This document shows positions 1 through 8,207 of a stretch of 17,800 nt of DNA, in pieces. Source of the stretch: an uncultured Eubacteriales bacterium (GTDB taxonomy: Bacteria; Bacillota; Clostridia; Christensenellales; Borkfalkiaceae); contig URKE01000042.1 in NCBI GenBank assembly GCA_900548285.1, forward strand, positions 1-17,800, in the 5' to 3' direction. The notes beneath the pieces were generated by a model, which was given only the letters and a program-made list of their open reading frames with translations, searched no databases and was not told the DNA's origin. Each line of letters begins with the position of its first letter. Within the stretch, counting starts at the first letter, position 1. The translations under genes were made by a program, and so were the position numbers.

Positions 1-39
1 TTGTTTAAAAAACGCCGCCGCCCCTTTCCATTATCTCGC

Positions 40-67
40 AAAACCCCGTCTATAAGTCGATTAATCG
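40..67. repeat. Left arm of a perfect 28-bp inverted repeat
   Basis: These 28 bases are the exact reverse complement of 2949-2976, and identity stops abruptly on both sides. One end of the unit is the 10-bp palindrome CGATTAATCG and the other is the G/T-rich GACGGGGTTTT. The two arms enclose the glycan gene pair and its promoter. Read on the minus strand, this arm has the same orientation toward the DNA left of the window as the right arm has toward der. It could therefore be a duplicated upstream element of two outward-facing genes as easily as an inversion site. The repeat is certain; its function is unknown. Confidence 0.93.
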
Positions 68-162
68 CTCGTTTTTATAAACGTTGCGCCCGTCGAACCG
101 CCTTTCCGGCAAAAAAATCAACGACGGCAGACATAATGTCAAAAGTTTTTATTCGCTTTTGT

Positions 163-191
163 TTGCTTTTTATTTAAAAATATAGTAGAAT
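163..191 (+). promoter_or_regulatory. Predicted sigma-A promoter of the glycan gene pair
   Basis: A TTGCTT (163-168) lies 17 bp from a TAGAAT (186-191) in an AT-rich stretch. A second TATAAT at 195-200 has no good -35 partner. The implied transcript start near 198 gives a leader of about 100 nt. The promoter lies inside the 28-bp inverted repeat, so it would move with its genes if the segment inverted. The rest of 1-299 shows no convincing gene. Confidence 0.6.
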
Positions 192-299
192 AAATATAAT
201 GTGTAATTATAACCTTAACGGTCGTCGACTTTCAAAGCGGCCGAACGGGAATACTTACGCAAAAAAATCGGATCACTCCTAACGTCGAAACGGGAATTT

Positions 300-1763
300 A
301 TGGAAAAGACGATATCGGAATATAAAAATAAAATAGAGGAATTCGCGACAAAACCGGCATTCGTTTTTATCGTCTGCGCGGCGGCGTTCTTTTTTCACGC
401 TTTCGCTCTCGATCTCGTCGGACTAATTCTCTTCGCCCTTACGGGAGGAGCGTTCCTCATCGCTTTTAAGGACGTTCGCCCCTCGCTCACGGTGATTTTT
501 TTCGCCATTTTCGTGGTTTCCACCCAGAACAGCACGTGGCCGAAGGGCGTTTCGGATTTTTATTTCAGAACGTCCACGATAATTACGCTCGTTATATGCG
601 GCGCGATTCTCATTGCGTGCATGGTTTTCAGATGCGTGAAACATAAGGAAAATTACCGCGGCGCGAAATCGATTCTGCCGCTCGCGGCGTTGTCGCTTTC
701 GATGATTTTATCGGGCGCGATACCAGCCGGAAGCAACCGGTACGGCGAAAGCCTTTTGTTCGGACTGATCGGCGTGGCTTCATATTTGGGGTTGTATCTG
801 CTTCTTACCGGAATCGTGGACGGATTCGACGGTCTTTTCGATTACGCGATGACGTTGTTTTCGGGCGTCGCGCTGATAATTTCGCTCGAAGTGGTTTACG
901 TGTACGTTCTTAATTTGCTTCCGCCGTTTGAATTTTTACCCGAAAACTGGCGGCGTTGCATGCGCTCGGGCGACTTTTTCGATTCGATAGGACGCTGGAA
1001 AACATATATCGTCACCGGTTGCGGCATGAGCAATCAATCGGGCGCGATGATCGCTTTTCTGCTCCCGGCGGTGTTTTATAAAATTTCAAACACGAAAAAT
1101 TATTTCGGTTACGAACTGCTCGCTTTGTTCGCCGCAGTTTCGATAATGCTCACCCTTTCGAGAACGGCTATAGTCGTCGGCGGAACGCTTTTCATCGTTC
1201 TTTCAATAGTAACCGCCATAAAATTGCAAAAGAAAACGTTGTTTTTATCCGTTCTCGGCGCGTTCGTCGGGGCGGGCGCGATATTATTCGTTATCCTTCT
1301 GCTAAACGGGAAATCGGCGTTGCTCGATTATCTTCTCCCGAGCAAAGGTCCGGGGCTGAACGGAAGATGGACGATCTGGAAAGACGCGGTAAACTATTTT
1401 ACGGAAAGACCGATTTTCGGCGTAGGGTTCGCTTATCCTTATCACAACGATTCGACCGCGTCCAACATTTTCGGCGCGCTTTTCCACAACTTTATTTTTC
1501 AGGCGTTAGGCTCGGGCGGAATTTTCGGAATCGCCGCCGCTCTTTACGCCGTCGTCGACGTTTGCCGAAGAACGATTAAAGAAAAATACGTCGGTAAATT
1601 TTACATACTGTGTTTTATCGGGGCTTTCGCAACGATTTGTATGTTCGATATTTTATACTTCGTACCTTATTATATTTTGTTCCTTATATTCGTTATAGTT
1701 CTTGCGGAAAAGGGAATAAATCAGGCAAAGAAAACTTCCGGACAGGAGGACGCGAAAAAATGA
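300..1763 (+). CDS. O-antigen ligase/polymerase family membrane protein (Wzy_C-like)
   Basis: The 487-aa product is hydrophobic almost throughout, with roughly ten to twelve predicted membrane segments. The family signature is C-terminal: RWTIW at 356-360, the PIFGVGF element at 371-377 and HN at 396-397 inside the large external loop, then further membrane helices. This matches the Wzy_C/WaaL/RfaL superfamily, which joins or polymerises lipid-linked glycans on the outer face of the cytoplasmic membrane. R288 in LSRTA is another residue of the type conserved in this family. The spacer before the ATG has only a weak GGGA ribosome site. The stop overlaps the next gene's start (ATGA), so the two are co-translated. 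In a Gram-positive-type cell the substrate is more likely a surface polysaccharide or glycolipid than LPS. The family call is firm; the substrate is unknown. Confidence 0.8.
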   Translation: MEKTISEYKNKIEEFATKPAFVFIVCAAAFFFHAFALDLVGLILFALTGGAFLIAFKDVRPSLTVIFFAIFVVSTQNSTWPKGVSDFYFRTSTIITLVICGAILIACMVFRCVKHKENYRGAKSILPLAALSLSMILSGAIPAGSNRYGESLLFGLIGVASYLGLYLLLTGIVDGFDGLFDYAMTLFSGVALIISLEVVYVYVLNLLPPFEFLPENWRRCMRSGDFFDSIGRWKTYIVTGCGMSNQSGAMIAFLLPAVFYKISNTKNYFGYELLALFAAVSIMLTLSRTAIVVGGTLFIVLSIVTAIKLQKKTLFLSVLGAFVGAGAILFVILLLNGKSALLDYLLPSKGPGLNGRWTIWKDAVNYFTERPIFGVGFAYPYHNDSTASNIFGALFHNFIFQALGSGGIFGIAAALYAVVDVCRRTIKEKYVGKFYILCFIGAFATICMFDILYFVPYYILFLIFVIVLAEKGINQAKKTSGQEDAKK

Positions 1764-2923
1764 GCGATCGTAAACCGAGAGTCGTATTCCCGTTCGTAGA
1801 AGCGGGATTCGGACACATTATGGCTGAAAAATCCATAGCGGACGCTTTTGAGAAAAAATACGGAAAGTACTGCGAAGTCATTCGTTCCGATTTCTTCAAG
1901 GAAACGGGCAGCGAGGCTATGGCGAAGTTTGAAAAAAGGCTTTGCAACGAGGTCCGCCTTTATAACAAATGCAATTTTTACGGCTATCTCAATATCGCCT
2001 GCATGAACCTTTTCGGCAGCAGGATTGCGAGTTGGTTCGTCATGTCCAAACTCTATAAAGATCTGTTTAAGGACTCTATGGCGCACATGCGCGAACTTCG
2101 CCCCGACTGCGTGGTTTCCACTCACTGGGCGACGAATTATTACGCCGAGCGGCTCGACAGAAAACCGCTCACCGTTATGTACGGTCCGGACGCGCACTTA
2201 AACGCGATGTTCCGCTACCCGTGCGATCTCGCCACGATTTCGATAAAAGAGGGTTACGACCGCGCGCTTAAAAAATTTCCGCGCAGGTTCAACGAGGACA
2301 ATCTGAAACTCGTACCCACGGCGATAAGAGAGGAGGCGTTTCACGTCGAACGCGACAAACAAAAACTCCGCGAAAAGTTGGGGCTTGACGATCGTTTTAC
2401 CGTTCTTTTGATGGAAGGCGGCTACGGAATAGGCTTAACCGAGAAGATCAGCGAGCTTATCGTGGAAAAAGATCTGCCGATAAATCTCGTGGCGATCTGC
2501 GGCAAGAACCCCGAACTGAAAAAACGGCTCGACGCGCTTCAAACCAAAGGACATACCGCGTTTTATCCGTTCGAGTTCTGCGAGAATATTCTTGAATATA
2601 TCGCCGCGTCCGACCTCTATCTCGGCAAAAGCGGCAGCGGCCTACTCGAGCCTGCGTTTTTCCACGTTCCGATCGTGGTAACGCACTCCGCGAACACGAT
2701 AGAAAAATTGATCGCCGAGCATTACGTTTCCCGCGTCGGCGACGCGATGAGAATTTTCGACGCGGAGAATTGCGTTAAATTCATCGAGGAAGCGCTCGGC
2801 GGCTCGGAAAAATACGAGAAGTTGAAAAATTCGGTCGAAAATCTGCAACCGTTCGGCGGCGAAGGGATTGCCGACGCGATTTTCGAAAAACTAAACAGAA
2901 AATACGACCTTTTAGCCGAATAA
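1760..2923 (+). CDS. GT28/MGDG synthase-like glycosyltransferase
   Basis: The 387-aa product fits the MGDG synthase/UgtP/MurG-type GT-B fold. The N-terminal acceptor-side domain has EAGFGH at 15-20, in the place of the usual glycine-rich GGGH loop. The C-terminal donor-sugar domain has EGGYGIG at 219-225, AICGKN at 245-250 and GKSGSGLLEP at 289-298. Such enzymes transfer a hexose to diacylglycerol or another lipid at the inner membrane face. I chose the ATG at 1760 because AGGAGG (1744-1749) precedes it and it overlaps the upstream stop by four bases. A longer reading frame from 1610 would run 150 bases back into the ligase gene. With the upstream ligase-like protein it may form a two-gene unit for a surface glycolipid or polysaccharide. 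The divergent N-terminal loop leaves the acceptor open. Confidence 0.77.
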   Translation: MSDRKPRVVFPFVEAGFGHIMAEKSIADAFEKKYGKYCEVIRSDFFKETGSEAMAKFEKRLCNEVRLYNKCNFYGYLNIACMNLFGSRIASWFVMSKLYKDLFKDSMAHMRELRPDCVVSTHWATNYYAERLDRKPLTVMYGPDAHLNAMFRYPCDLATISIKEGYDRALKKFPRRFNEDNLKLVPTAIREEAFHVERDKQKLREKLGLDDRFTVLLMEGGYGIGLTEKISELIVEKDLPINLVAICGKNPELKKRLDALQTKGHTAFYPFEFCENILEYIAASDLYLGKSGSGLLEPAFFHVPIVVTHSANTIEKLIAEHYVSRVGDAMRIFDAENCVKFIEEALGGSEKYEKLKNSVENLQPFGGEGIADAIFEKLNRKYDLLAE

Positions 2924-2948
2924 TCGGGTAGCCAAACGGCAAAACAAC

Positions 2949-2976
2949 CGATTAATCGACTTATAGACGGGGTTTT
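2949..2976. repeat. Right arm of the 28-bp inverted repeat
   Basis: Perfect reverse complement of 40-67. It sits between the glycosyltransferase stop and der, ending 32 bases before the der start. It contains TATAGA, which resembles a -10 box, but no -35 is visible at the right distance. The 2924-3008 gap shows no clear terminator, so der may receive transcription from upstream. Confidence 0.93.
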
Positions 2977-3008
2977 ACTCGCCGATCAAGGCGGAAACGA
3001 GGTAACTT

Positions 3009-4337
3009 ATGACAAACAACAACAAACCGCTTGTGGCGATCGTCGGCAGACCGAACGTCGGAAAATCGACGTTCTTCAACAAGGTAACCGGTCAGAAATT
3101 ATCCATTGTGGAGGACACGCCGGGCGTCACGCGCGACAGACTTTACGCCGACGCGGAATGGTGCGGCAAAACGTTCACGCTCATCGACACGGGCGGAATA
3201 GAAATCAAATCGCAGGACGAAATGTGGACGCACATCAAAAAACAGGCGACGATAGCCATCGAAACGGCGGACGTCGTGATTTTCTTCTGCGACGCGAAAA
3301 CGGGGCTTACCGCCGCGGATTACGACGTTGCGGATATCCTGCGCAAATCGGGCAAGCCGATCGTTCTCGCGGTGAACAAACTCGACAATTACAAGGTCGA
3401 AGTCCTTTTCGACTTTTACGAATTAGGTCTGGGGCAGCCGATAGGGATTTCCGCCGAGCAGTCCAAAGGTCTGGGCGATCTTTTGGACGAAGTATGCTCT
3501 TATTTCAAACCCGTGGAAGAAAACGATGACGGCGACAGACTTAAAATCGCGATCGTCGGCAAGCCGAACGCGGGCAAATCGAGGCTCACGAACGCGCTTT
3601 TAGGCTATGACAGAACTATCGTTTCGGACATCGCCGGCACGACGAGGGACGCCATAGACACACCGCTCGAAGTGGACGGAAAGAAATACACGCTCATCGA
3701 CACGGCGGGAATCAGAAGAAAACGCTCCGTGAACGAGGACCTCGAATATTACAGCGTTTTAAGATCTTTCGCCGCGATCCGCCGCGCGGACGTCTGCCTT
3801 ATCGTCATCGACGCGTCGGAAGGACTTACCGAGCAGGACGTTAAAATCGCGGGATACGTCCACGAACAGGGCAAGCCGTCGGTCATCGTTATGAACAAGT
3901 GGGACAAGGTTGAGAAGGACACCCACACGATTAACGAATTCGAGAACAAACTCAAATGCGACCTCGCGTTTATGGACTACTACAAGTCGGTTTACATCTC
4001 CGCGAAAAACGGTCAGAGAACGAACAAAATTTTCGGGCTTTGCGAAGAGGTTTATGCAAACGCGAACAAACGCATAACCACCGGCACGCTAAACGACGTT
4101 GTTTCGGATGCGGTGCGCGCCAACGAACCGCCGACGAAAAACGGCAGAAGATTCAAAATTTATTACTGCGTTCAGGACGGCGTTTGCCCGCCGACGTTCA
4201 TTCTTTTCGTGAATTCTTCAGATCTTATGCACTTCTCTTACAAGAGGTATATAGAGAACACGATAAGGAAGTCGTTCGGCTTCGAAGGCACGCCTATCCG
4301 CATTTTCGTTCACGAAAAACAGGACGACAACGCCTGA
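3009..4337 (+). CDS. der: Ribosome biogenesis GTPase Der (EngA)
   Basis: The 442-aa protein has the diagnostic tandem GTPase domains followed by a KH-like domain. Domain 1 shows GRPNVGKS (13-20), TPGVTRD (37-43), DTGG (60-63) and NKLD (123-126). Domain 2 shows GKPNAGKS (184-191), AGTTRD (209-214), DTAG (231-234) and NKWD (296-299). The KH-like region spans about 354-440. Der binds the 50S subunit and is needed for its late maturation. The start is supported by GAGG (2999-3002) six bases before the ATG. The only oddity is AGKSRL in the second P-loop, where NVGKSSL is usual; the catalytic GxxxxGKS is intact. It stands alone, convergent with the rseP cluster. Confidence 0.97.
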   Translation: MTNNNKPLVAIVGRPNVGKSTFFNKVTGQKLSIVEDTPGVTRDRLYADAEWCGKTFTLIDTGGIEIKSQDEMWTHIKKQATIAIETADVVIFFCDAKTGLTAADYDVADILRKSGKPIVLAVNKLDNYKVEVLFDFYELGLGQPIGISAEQSKGLGDLLDEVCSYFKPVEENDDGDRLKIAIVGKPNAGKSRLTNALLGYDRTIVSDIAGTTRDAIDTPLEVDGKKYTLIDTAGIRRKRSVNEDLEYYSVLRSFAAIRRADVCLIVIDASEGLTEQDVKIAGYVHEQGKPSVIVMNKWDKVEKDTHTINEFENKLKCDLAFMDYYKSVYISAKNGQRTNKIFGLCEEVYANANKRITTGTLNDVVSDAVRANEPPTKNGRRFKIYYCVQDGVCPPTFILFVNSSDLMHFSYKRYIENTIRKSFGFEGTPIRIFVHEKQDDNA

Positions 4338-4343
4338 AACGCT

Positions 4344-4379
4344 ATGCCTGACAAGATTAAAACGATCATCGTCAGGCAT
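4344..4379 (+). terminator. Possible short hairpin after der
   Basis: ATGCCTGAC (4344-4352) can pair with GTCAGGCAT (4371-4379) across an 18-nt loop, just after the der stop. No T-run follows, so this alone is a weak terminator. It may protect the 3' end or help the stronger hairpin downstream. Confidence 0.35.
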
Positions 4380-4402
4380 CAGATATAACTACAACGATTA
4401 TT

Positions 4403-4444
4403 TTAAAGCGGGCGGCAGACCTTTCGGTCTGCCGCCCGCTTTAA
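4403..4444. terminator. Bidirectional terminator between der and rseP
   Basis: A 19-bp perfect, GC-rich stem (4403-4421 with 4426-4444) closes a 4-nt loop. The A/T-rich ends give a short U-rich tail on either strand. It lies between the convergent der and rseP genes and can end both transcripts. Confidence 0.85.
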
Positions 4445-4483
4445 TAATAAAAATATTTGCTTTGAATTTGCTTTGAGTTTGAT

Positions 4484-5911
4484 TTAAATAAACTGCAGAA
4501 TATCGACGAGGATAGCGAAACCGAGAATGAGAATCAACCCGACGCCGTGGATAATTCCCTCGACCTTTCTGCTGACCGGCTTTTTCCTTATCCATTCGAT
4601 AACACAGAAAACCACGCGCGCGCCGTCCAGCGCGGGGATTGGCAAAAGATTGAAAACCGCAAGGTTCACGCCGATGAACGCCATAATCTCCAGCGCGTAT
4701 TTTAAGCCGTAACTTAAAACTTCGGACGTGGTTTTTATCGTCGTGATCGTTCCGCCGACGGCGTTTATGCCGAGTTTGCCCGTGAGCAGTTGCCCGAGCG
4801 TTCTTAAAACCGTGCCGCCGATTTTGAACGAATAGCCGAACGAGTGACCTATCGTTTTGAAGAACCCGAGTTTTATATCCGTCGATTCGAGATAATAACT
4901 TCTGCCTGCTTCTTCAACGCCGAAAAACCCCGCAACCCCGGCGCCCGTTTTCTCCGTTTCGTTCCAACTTTCGGGGAAGGCGTAAACGTATTTTTCGTTC
5001 TTTGCCGTCCAGAGCCACACCGTGTCGCCTGCGGTTTTGTTCTTTAAAACATGCGCCGCGTCGTCGAACGTATAAACGAACGTCGCCTGTTCGTAAGGCG
5101 CGTTCTCTTCGCCTATCTTTATAAGAAAGTCGCCCGTTCTGAAAGGCGTTTCCGCGCCGTCCGCAGTTTTGAGTCGCATTGCATACCCCACGCCGAGCGC
5201 ATCGTATACCTTGGTCACTTCGGTGAGATTTTTACATTCCACGTCCGCGCGGAGAATAATTTCTCTTTTTTGAATTTCGTTCTTATTTTCGCCGGAGGCG
5301 AGTTCCACGGTAATCGCGTCGCCTTTCTTCGCGTGGTTAAGCGAGGTTATCAGATCGACCGTCATATAAACATTCGTTTTTTTGCCGTTACGGGTTATCG
5401 AGATTATGAATTCACCGTTGTTAATCGACTTATCGGCGGGGATTTGCGTTTCGATTGCCGAACCGTAGATACCTGCGTCGTCACGCGTATACTTAACGCC
5501 GAGCGTCGTCTGCCCGTAAGCGAACATAGACGAGATTATGATAATCAGCGCGAGAATATAGTTCATCGTCGCGCCCGCGATAAGCACGAGAATTCTCTGC
5601 CACGGCTTCTTGTTGTTGAAAGCGTTCGGATCGTCCTTGTCGTCGTCCTCGCCCTCGAACGCGCAAAAGCCGCCGAAAGGGAAAAGCCTTATGGAAAACT
5701 GTTCGCCGCTTTTCAGTTTACGTTTGAAAATCACGGGGCCCATTCCTATGGCGAACTCGTTGATTCTGAACTTGAAAATCTTGCCGACGACGTAATGCCC
5801 GAGTTCGTGTACGGTTATCATTACCATAAGAATGAGAACGGCGAGCAGAACGTAACCTACCGTCTGCATCGCGCCGGCAAAACCGCTTGCTTTTAAAAGA
5901 TTAGTCAACAA
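4484..5911 (-). CDS. rseP: RIP metalloprotease RseP/RasP (site-2 protease)
   Basis: This 475-aa intramembrane zinc protease has HELGH at 35-39 in the first membrane segment. A PDZ-bearing extracytoplasmic region follows (about 135-345). The second zinc site is in NLLPIPALDG (421-430), where the aspartate is the third ligand. The family cleaves anti-sigma factors and remnant signal peptides in the membrane. The start is TTG at 5911: GGAGAG (5924-5919) lies 7 nt upstream, and the dxr stop abuts it directly. The first ATG, at codon 15, has no ribosome site. The central region looks somewhat longer than in the roughly 420-aa Bacillus homologue and may hold two PDZ-like units. It is the last gene of the cluster. 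Confidence 0.93.
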   Translation of the reverse strand: MLTNLLKASGFAGAMQTVGYVLLAVLILMVMITVHELGHYVVGKIFKFRINEFAIGMGPVIFKRKLKSGEQFSIRLFPFGGFCAFEGEDDDKDDPNAFNNKKPWQRILVLIAGATMNYILALIIIISSMFAYGQTTLGVKYTRDDAGIYGSAIETQIPADKSINNGEFIISITRNGKKTNVYMTVDLITSLNHAKKGDAITVELASGENKNEIQKREIILRADVECKNLTEVTKVYDALGVGYAMRLKTADGAETPFRTGDFLIKIGEENAPYEQATFVYTFDDAAHVLKNKTAGDTVWLWTAKNEKYVYAFPESWNETEKTGAGVAGFFGVEEAGRSYYLESTDIKLGFFKTIGHSFGYSFKIGGTVLRTLGQLLTGKLGINAVGGTITTIKTTSEVLSYGLKYALEIMAFIGVNLAVFNLLPIPALDGARVVFCVIEWIRKKPVSRKVEGIIHGVGLILILGFAILVDILQFI

Positions 5912-7051
5912 TTATAAACTCTCCGCTTTTTCATACGCCGCCCTTCTTGCCTGCGCATCCGTTTCCACAAGCGAACGGTAAGTCATCTCGCCGTTTTTCG
6001 CCCTGTCCGTCGCGTAAGATATCAGTTCGGGTATGTCATAAAATTTTATTTTATCTCTGAGATAGAGGTCAACCGCCGCTTCGTTCGCGGCGTTCATCGC
6101 GCAAGGGTATAACCCTCCCTTTTTAAACGCGTTCAGCGCGAGCGAGAAACAGGGAAATCTGTCGTTATCTATCTCGCCGAAATGAAGCGTTTTGCCCGCG
6201 AGCGACAAAAACGGAACGCCCGTTTCGTATCTCTTCGGGTAAGTGAGCGCAAGTTGAATGGGAATTTCCATCGAAGGATAGCCGAGTTGCGCCATTATCG
6301 CGCCGTCGCAAAACTCCACCATGGAATGGATTATGCTTTCCGGGTGAACGATCGCCTCGACTTTTTCGAGCGGCGCGTTATAAAGCCTGCACGCCTCGAT
6401 GACTTCCAACCCCTTGTTCAAAAGAGTGGCGCAGTCTACGGTGATTTTTTCACCCATATTCCAGTTCGGGTGGCGAAGCGCGTCGGCCGCGGTCATTTTC
6501 TCTATTTTTTCTTTCGGCAAATCGCGGAACGCGCCGCCGCTCGCCGTTATTATCAGTTTTTTAAACTCCGCGTCCGGATTAAAGCCGAGGCACTGAAAAA
6601 TCGCAGAATGTTCGCTGTCCACGGGTATGATTTTAACGCCCTTTTCCTTCGCGAGCCGCATTACGATTTCTCCGCCGGCAACGAGAGTTTCCTTGTTGGC
6701 GAGAGCGACGTTTTTGCCCATGGAAATCGCTTCGAGAACGGGCGCAAGCCCCGCAAATCCCGAAACGGCGACGAACACGATATCCGCTTTTTCGCTCACG
6801 GCGTGCAAAGCGGCGTTTTCGCCCGTGTAAAGAACCGCGCCTTTCGGCAACTCCTTTATTTCGCAAGCCTTTTCCGGATCGGCGAGAGCAATAATCCCGG
6901 GACGCAAAAGATTGGCCTGCTCCTCGAGAAGTTTCGCGTTTCCGCCCGCGGCAAGGGATATTATTCTGAATTTGTCCTTGTGGCGAAGCGCGACGTTCAC
7001 GACCTGTCTGCCGATAGAACCCGTACTGCCTATAAGCGAAATATTAATCAT
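5912..7051 (-). CDS. dxr: 1-deoxy-D-xylulose 5-phosphate reductoisomerase
   Basis: Dxr converts DXP to 2-C-methyl-D-erythritol 4-phosphate with NADPH, the committed step of the MEP isoprenoid pathway. In this 379-aa protein the nucleotide-binding loop GSTGSIG is at 8-14, ANKETLV at 118-124, and the metal/substrate motif DSEHS at 145-149. NKGLEVIEA is at 212-220 and HPESIIHS at 236-243. The length is typical. The ATG at 7051 puts GSTGSIG close to the N-terminus as usual and has AAAGGA about 11 nt upstream. An in-frame start at 7081 would add ten residues without support. A 192-bp gap separates it from cdsA, longer than elsewhere in the cluster. Its product feeds uppS, encoded two genes upstream. 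Confidence 0.97.
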   Translation of the reverse strand: MINISLIGSTGSIGRQVVNVALRHKDKFRIISLAAGGNAKLLEEQANLLRPGIIALADPEKACEIKELPKGAVLYTGENAALHAVSEKADIVFVAVSGFAGLAPVLEAISMGKNVALANKETLVAGGEIVMRLAKEKGVKIIPVDSEHSAIFQCLGFNPDAEFKKLIITASGGAFRDLPKEKIEKMTAADALRHPNWNMGEKITVDCATLLNKGLEVIEACRLYNAPLEKVEAIVHPESIIHSMVEFCDGAIMAQLGYPSMEIPIQLALTYPKRYETGVPFLSLAGKTLHFGEIDNDRFPCFSLALNAFKKGGLYPCAMNAANEAAVDLYLRDKIKFYDIPELISYATDRAKNGEMTYRSLVETDAQARRAAYEKAESL

Positions 7052-7243
7052 AAACGCAATATTCCTTTTTCTTTGCCGCAACGGCGAACCGCGCGGCTAC
7101 GGATTAAATTCGTTACCACTAAAAAAGGCTTGTCGTCGGCGTCGGCTGCTCGCCACTTGCAAACGGCAAACCCGTGTTTTATTATTTGTATTATTTTATT
7201 CCTTAAGTCCGCGACTTATGCTCGGAAATTCCGTTCGGCCCGA
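7052..7243 (-). other. cdsA-dxr spacer with possible attenuator
   Basis: No gene is seen in these 192 bases. On the minus strand there is a small perfect hairpin (TAAGTC, loop, GACTTA; 7204-7218) after the cdsA stop. Further on, an imperfect stem ends in AAGCC followed by six T (7126-7121). This could be a partial terminator or attenuator that lowers dxr-rseP expression. The pairing includes wobbles and a long loop, so support is modest. Confidence 0.3.
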
Positions 7244-8143
7244 TTAAACGCCGAGAATTCCGCCGTTGATAATCGGAATAAGAATGGTGAACACGAACGC
7301 CACGACCGGCGCGGTGAACGTTAAGCCGTCGATTCGGTCGCTCATTCCGCCGTGACCGGGAAGCAGTTTGCCCATATCCTTGATGCCGAGTTTTCTCTTG
7401 ATTACGCTTTCCACCAAATCGCCGAAAGCCGTAAGCACGGCGCACGCTATACCCGAAAGGGCGAAAAGAATCGCTTCGAGCCAGATTGCGCCTGAACCGA
7501 AAATCAAGCCTTTTTCGGTGAAAATGAAGTAAACGAGAAGGCTCGCTATCATTCCGCCGACAAGCCCGCCGATAAATCCGCTTATCGTTTTGTTCGGACT
7601 GATTTCGGGGCATAATTTTTTGCCTTTCATCGCGCTGCCGACAAAATAAGCGAACGTATCCGCGCAGGGCGTTATCGCAAACGCCATCAGAAGCGGCTCG
7701 GGGGTGCTGTATCTGTTGATAACGAGAAGGGAAATGAGAATGGTCGCCGGGTAAATCATTACGAACAAACTTATTCCTATGCTTTCGAGCGTTACGTTTT
7801 CATATTCGAAAACGAGCAGCGAAAGAAGAAGCAGAAACAAAAACATCATCGCGCCGAACGCCCAGCCCAGCCCTTTAAGGCAGTATGCAATGTAAACGGC
7901 AAAAGGATAGATGAAAATAATCGCTTTTTGCTTTTTCAGAAGTCTGCCCGAAAAAGCCCTTTCGTATTCGTAAGTGGAGATAACCGCCATTACGAGAATG
8001 AAAAAGTCGAACATAAGGTCACCGACGGTTATAGGCTTAAGAAAAACCCCGACGAGAACCTCCGACGTCAGAAAATATTTACACAGAAAGAAACCGACCG
8101 TTATGATAACGATGCCGATTCCGGTAATTATCCTTTTTAACAT
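7244..8143 (-). CDS. cdsA: Phosphatidate cytidylyltransferase (CDP-diacylglycerol synthase)
   Basis: CdsA makes CDP-diacylglycerol from phosphatidic acid and CTP in the cytoplasmic membrane. This supplies all CDP-DAG-derived phospholipids. The 299-aa protein has about eight membrane helices. The family signature occupies about 246-273: SVIKRKLGIKDMG, then LLPGHGGMSDRIDG. The conserved ISPNKTISGF is at 181-190. The ATG at 8143 has AAGGAT 7 nt upstream (8156-8151). It lies 64 bp after uppS, in the conserved uppS-cdsA-dxr order. Confidence 0.97.
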   Translation of the reverse strand: MLKRIITGIGIVIITVGFFLCKYFLTSEVLVGVFLKPITVGDLMFDFFILVMAVISTYEYERAFSGRLLKKQKAIIFIYPFAVYIAYCLKGLGWAFGAMMFLFLLLLSLLVFEYENVTLESIGISLFVMIYPATILISLLVINRYSTPEPLLMAFAITPCADTFAYFVGSAMKGKKLCPEISPNKTISGFIGGLVGGMIASLLVYFIFTEKGLIFGSGAIWLEAILFALSGIACAVLTAFGDLVESVIKRKLGIKDMGKLLPGHGGMSDRIDGLTFTAPVVAFVFTILIPIINGGILGV

Positions 8144-8207
8144 ATTGTCAATCCTTCAGCCGCTATTTACAATTAACGACTAAAACCCAGATGCTTTTAT
8201 AAAAAAA

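Noticed and set aside
271..284. GGATCACTCCT resembles the 3' end of 16S rRNA
   Set aside because: Only about ten bases match and no rRNA sequence precedes it, so it is coincidence.
1610..1759. Extension of the GT28 gene upstream to 1610
   Set aside because: It overlaps the ligase gene by 150 bases, while the ATG at 1760 has AGGAGG and an ATGA overlap.
6182..7324. 380-aa plus-strand frame opposite dxr
   Set aside because: dxr is unmistakable on the minus strand, and the plus frame is low-complexity R/F-rich. GC-skewed codon use leaves antisense frames open throughout this window.
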